From Clostridiales bacterium (lineage in GTDB: Bacteria > Bacillota > Clostridia > Oscillospirales > Acutalibacteraceae), in assembly GCA_019418545.1 (NCBI GenBank), contig DYBQ01000039.1, positions 1 through 14,360 of the forward strand: 14,360 bases of DNA. Direction: 5' to 3'. Position numbers and translations under genes: made by a program. Below are positions 13,661-14,360 of this stretch, one piece after another (position 1 is the first letter of the stretch; each line of letters begins with the position of its first letter). Below the pieces are notes generated by a model. The model saw only the letters and a list, made by a program, of their open reading frames with translations, was not told the DNA's origin and did not search any database.

Positions 13661-14360
13661 ATGTCAATTTTCTGGCAGGAATGTAAGCATATTTTATACA
13701 GCCGTTTTTTGTGGATTGTGGCCACTCTCGGCATCATATTGGCTACGCTTTATGCAAATACCGGTTATGCAAATTTAGGTTGGGAGATTTCTCTTTCCTA
13801 TGAATTTACAGAACAGCATGGGCTTTCCTTTGAAGAAAAAGATGTAGAAGATTTCCTTGACTATCTTATGGAGGGGCATTTTAGAGCCGAAGATTTGAAA
13901 AACGAGCTGAAGGCGGCCGGGATTCAGGAGGTTACCTCCAAAGATATCATCGATGATGCCATGGGAAATGATTCTGAATTTACAAACCAGTTGGTACAAC
14001 TTGCGAATGATGATATAGATGCTTATGAAGAAATTGTCAATGACCTGTTTCCTTTTGAACAGATTGCCTATGGGGCACTTTGTCGTAATTTGGAAGACTA
14101 TGACGTTGTGGAGCGGGGAAAAAGCCTGCTGGAAAGCACGGCGCATCCGGTTTCAGGTTGGAAACGGGATATGCTGCTCGATGCTTTTGAAAAGCTGCAA
14201 AAGCGTACGGAGGAGATTACACAAAATCAGGAAAACCAACAGTTTCTTCCTTATAGCTTGGCGCAAAATAATAACAGCTTTTGGTTTTCCAGCCAGTTTT
14301 CCGGTATCGGACCTTTAGGATTTGTATGGGGGCTTTCTTTGGTATTGGCGGGAATCATTG
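13661..14360 (+). CDS. ABC-2-like permease with large extracytoplasmic domain, paralogue 3 (partial, cut by window end)
   Basis: The first 233 codons of a third copy, open to the right edge. The N-terminus SIFWQECKHILYSRFLW, one TM helix at about 16-32, and an outside domain (about 35-212) opening with YEFTEQHGLSFEEKDVEDF match paralogue 2 most closely. Before the second helix it has NQQFLPY and FWFSSQF, and it ends inside the conserved SLVLAGII block. The domain is rich in Asp and Glu. AAAGGAGG at 13645-13652 lies eight bases before the ATG, and the 14 bases ending there are identical to those before paralogue 2, as expected from tandem duplication. The frame has no stop before the edge, so it was easy to miss. 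It should carry four or five more TM helices beyond the window. Confidence 0.88.
   Translation, partial: MSIFWQECKHILYSRFLWIVATLGIILATLYANTGYANLGWEISLSYEFTEQHGLSFEEKDVEDFLDYLMEGHFRAEDLKNELKAAGIQEVTSKDIIDDAMGNDSEFTNQLVQLANDDIDAYEEIVNDLFPFEQIAYGALCRNLEDYDVVERGKSLLESTAHPVSGWKRDMLLDAFEKLQKRTEEITQNQENQQFLPYSLAQNNNSFWFSSQFSGIGPLGFVWGLSLVLAGII

Overview
The window comes from a low-to-mid-GC Gram-positive anaerobe, most probably class Clostridia and perhaps an Oscillospiraceae-type gut lineage. The evidence is strong AGGAGG-type ribosome sites, a SpoVB-family flippase, a stand-alone PepF-like M3 peptidase, a CmpB-family membrane protein, and short dispersed repeats of a kind I associate with that group. 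The exact genus cannot be read from the sequence.

Layout. Positions 1-1895 (+) are the end of a branched-chain amino acid cluster: the last codons of the acetolactate synthase large subunit (ilvB), the small subunit ilvN, and a threonine ammonia-lyase with a C-terminal ACT domain (ilvA). Together these make 2-oxobutanoate and feed it into isoleucine synthesis. Positions 2022-3707 (+) hold an M3 oligoendopeptidase, ended by a long hairpin at 3724-3761 that it shares with the convergent genes beyond. Positions 3787-4871 (-) are a two-gene operon, a MarR repressor overlapping a YczE/DUF6198-like membrane protein by 4 bp. It is driven by a near-consensus sigma-A promoter with a 9+9 palindrome over the predicted start of transcription. 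Positions 5020-7421 (-) hold a CmpB/PF06541 membrane protein downstream of a SpoVB-like flippase; the flippase has a TTG start and a candidate sporulation sigma-E promoter. prmA (ribosomal protein L11 methyltransferase) is divergent at 7546-8463 (+). It is followed by 270 bp of non-coding DNA with two inverted-repeat elements, a hairpin and a terminator.

The most interesting part runs from 8682 to the right edge (+). It is a tightly packed, probably single operon: ECF sigma factor, six-TM membrane protein with no known relative that I recognise (overlapping by 1 bp), ABC ATPase (overlapping by 7 bp), then three tandem paralogous ABC-2-like permeases, the third cut by the window edge. An ECF-type promoter (TGAAAC, 16 bp, CGAATA) lies just upstream of the sigma gene and resembles the Bacillus sigma-W class, so the operon is probably autoregulated. 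Each permease has one N-terminal TM helix, a roughly 185-residue predicted extracytoplasmic domain, then a five-TM bundle. The bundles are strongly conserved between copies while the outside domains have diverged. I infer an envelope-stress or antimicrobial-peptide sensing and export module in which the six-TM protein takes the place normally held by an anti-sigma factor. No function has been shown.

Several starts were set by ribosome-site spacing rather than the longest frame: 5817, 10034, 10927 and 12264.
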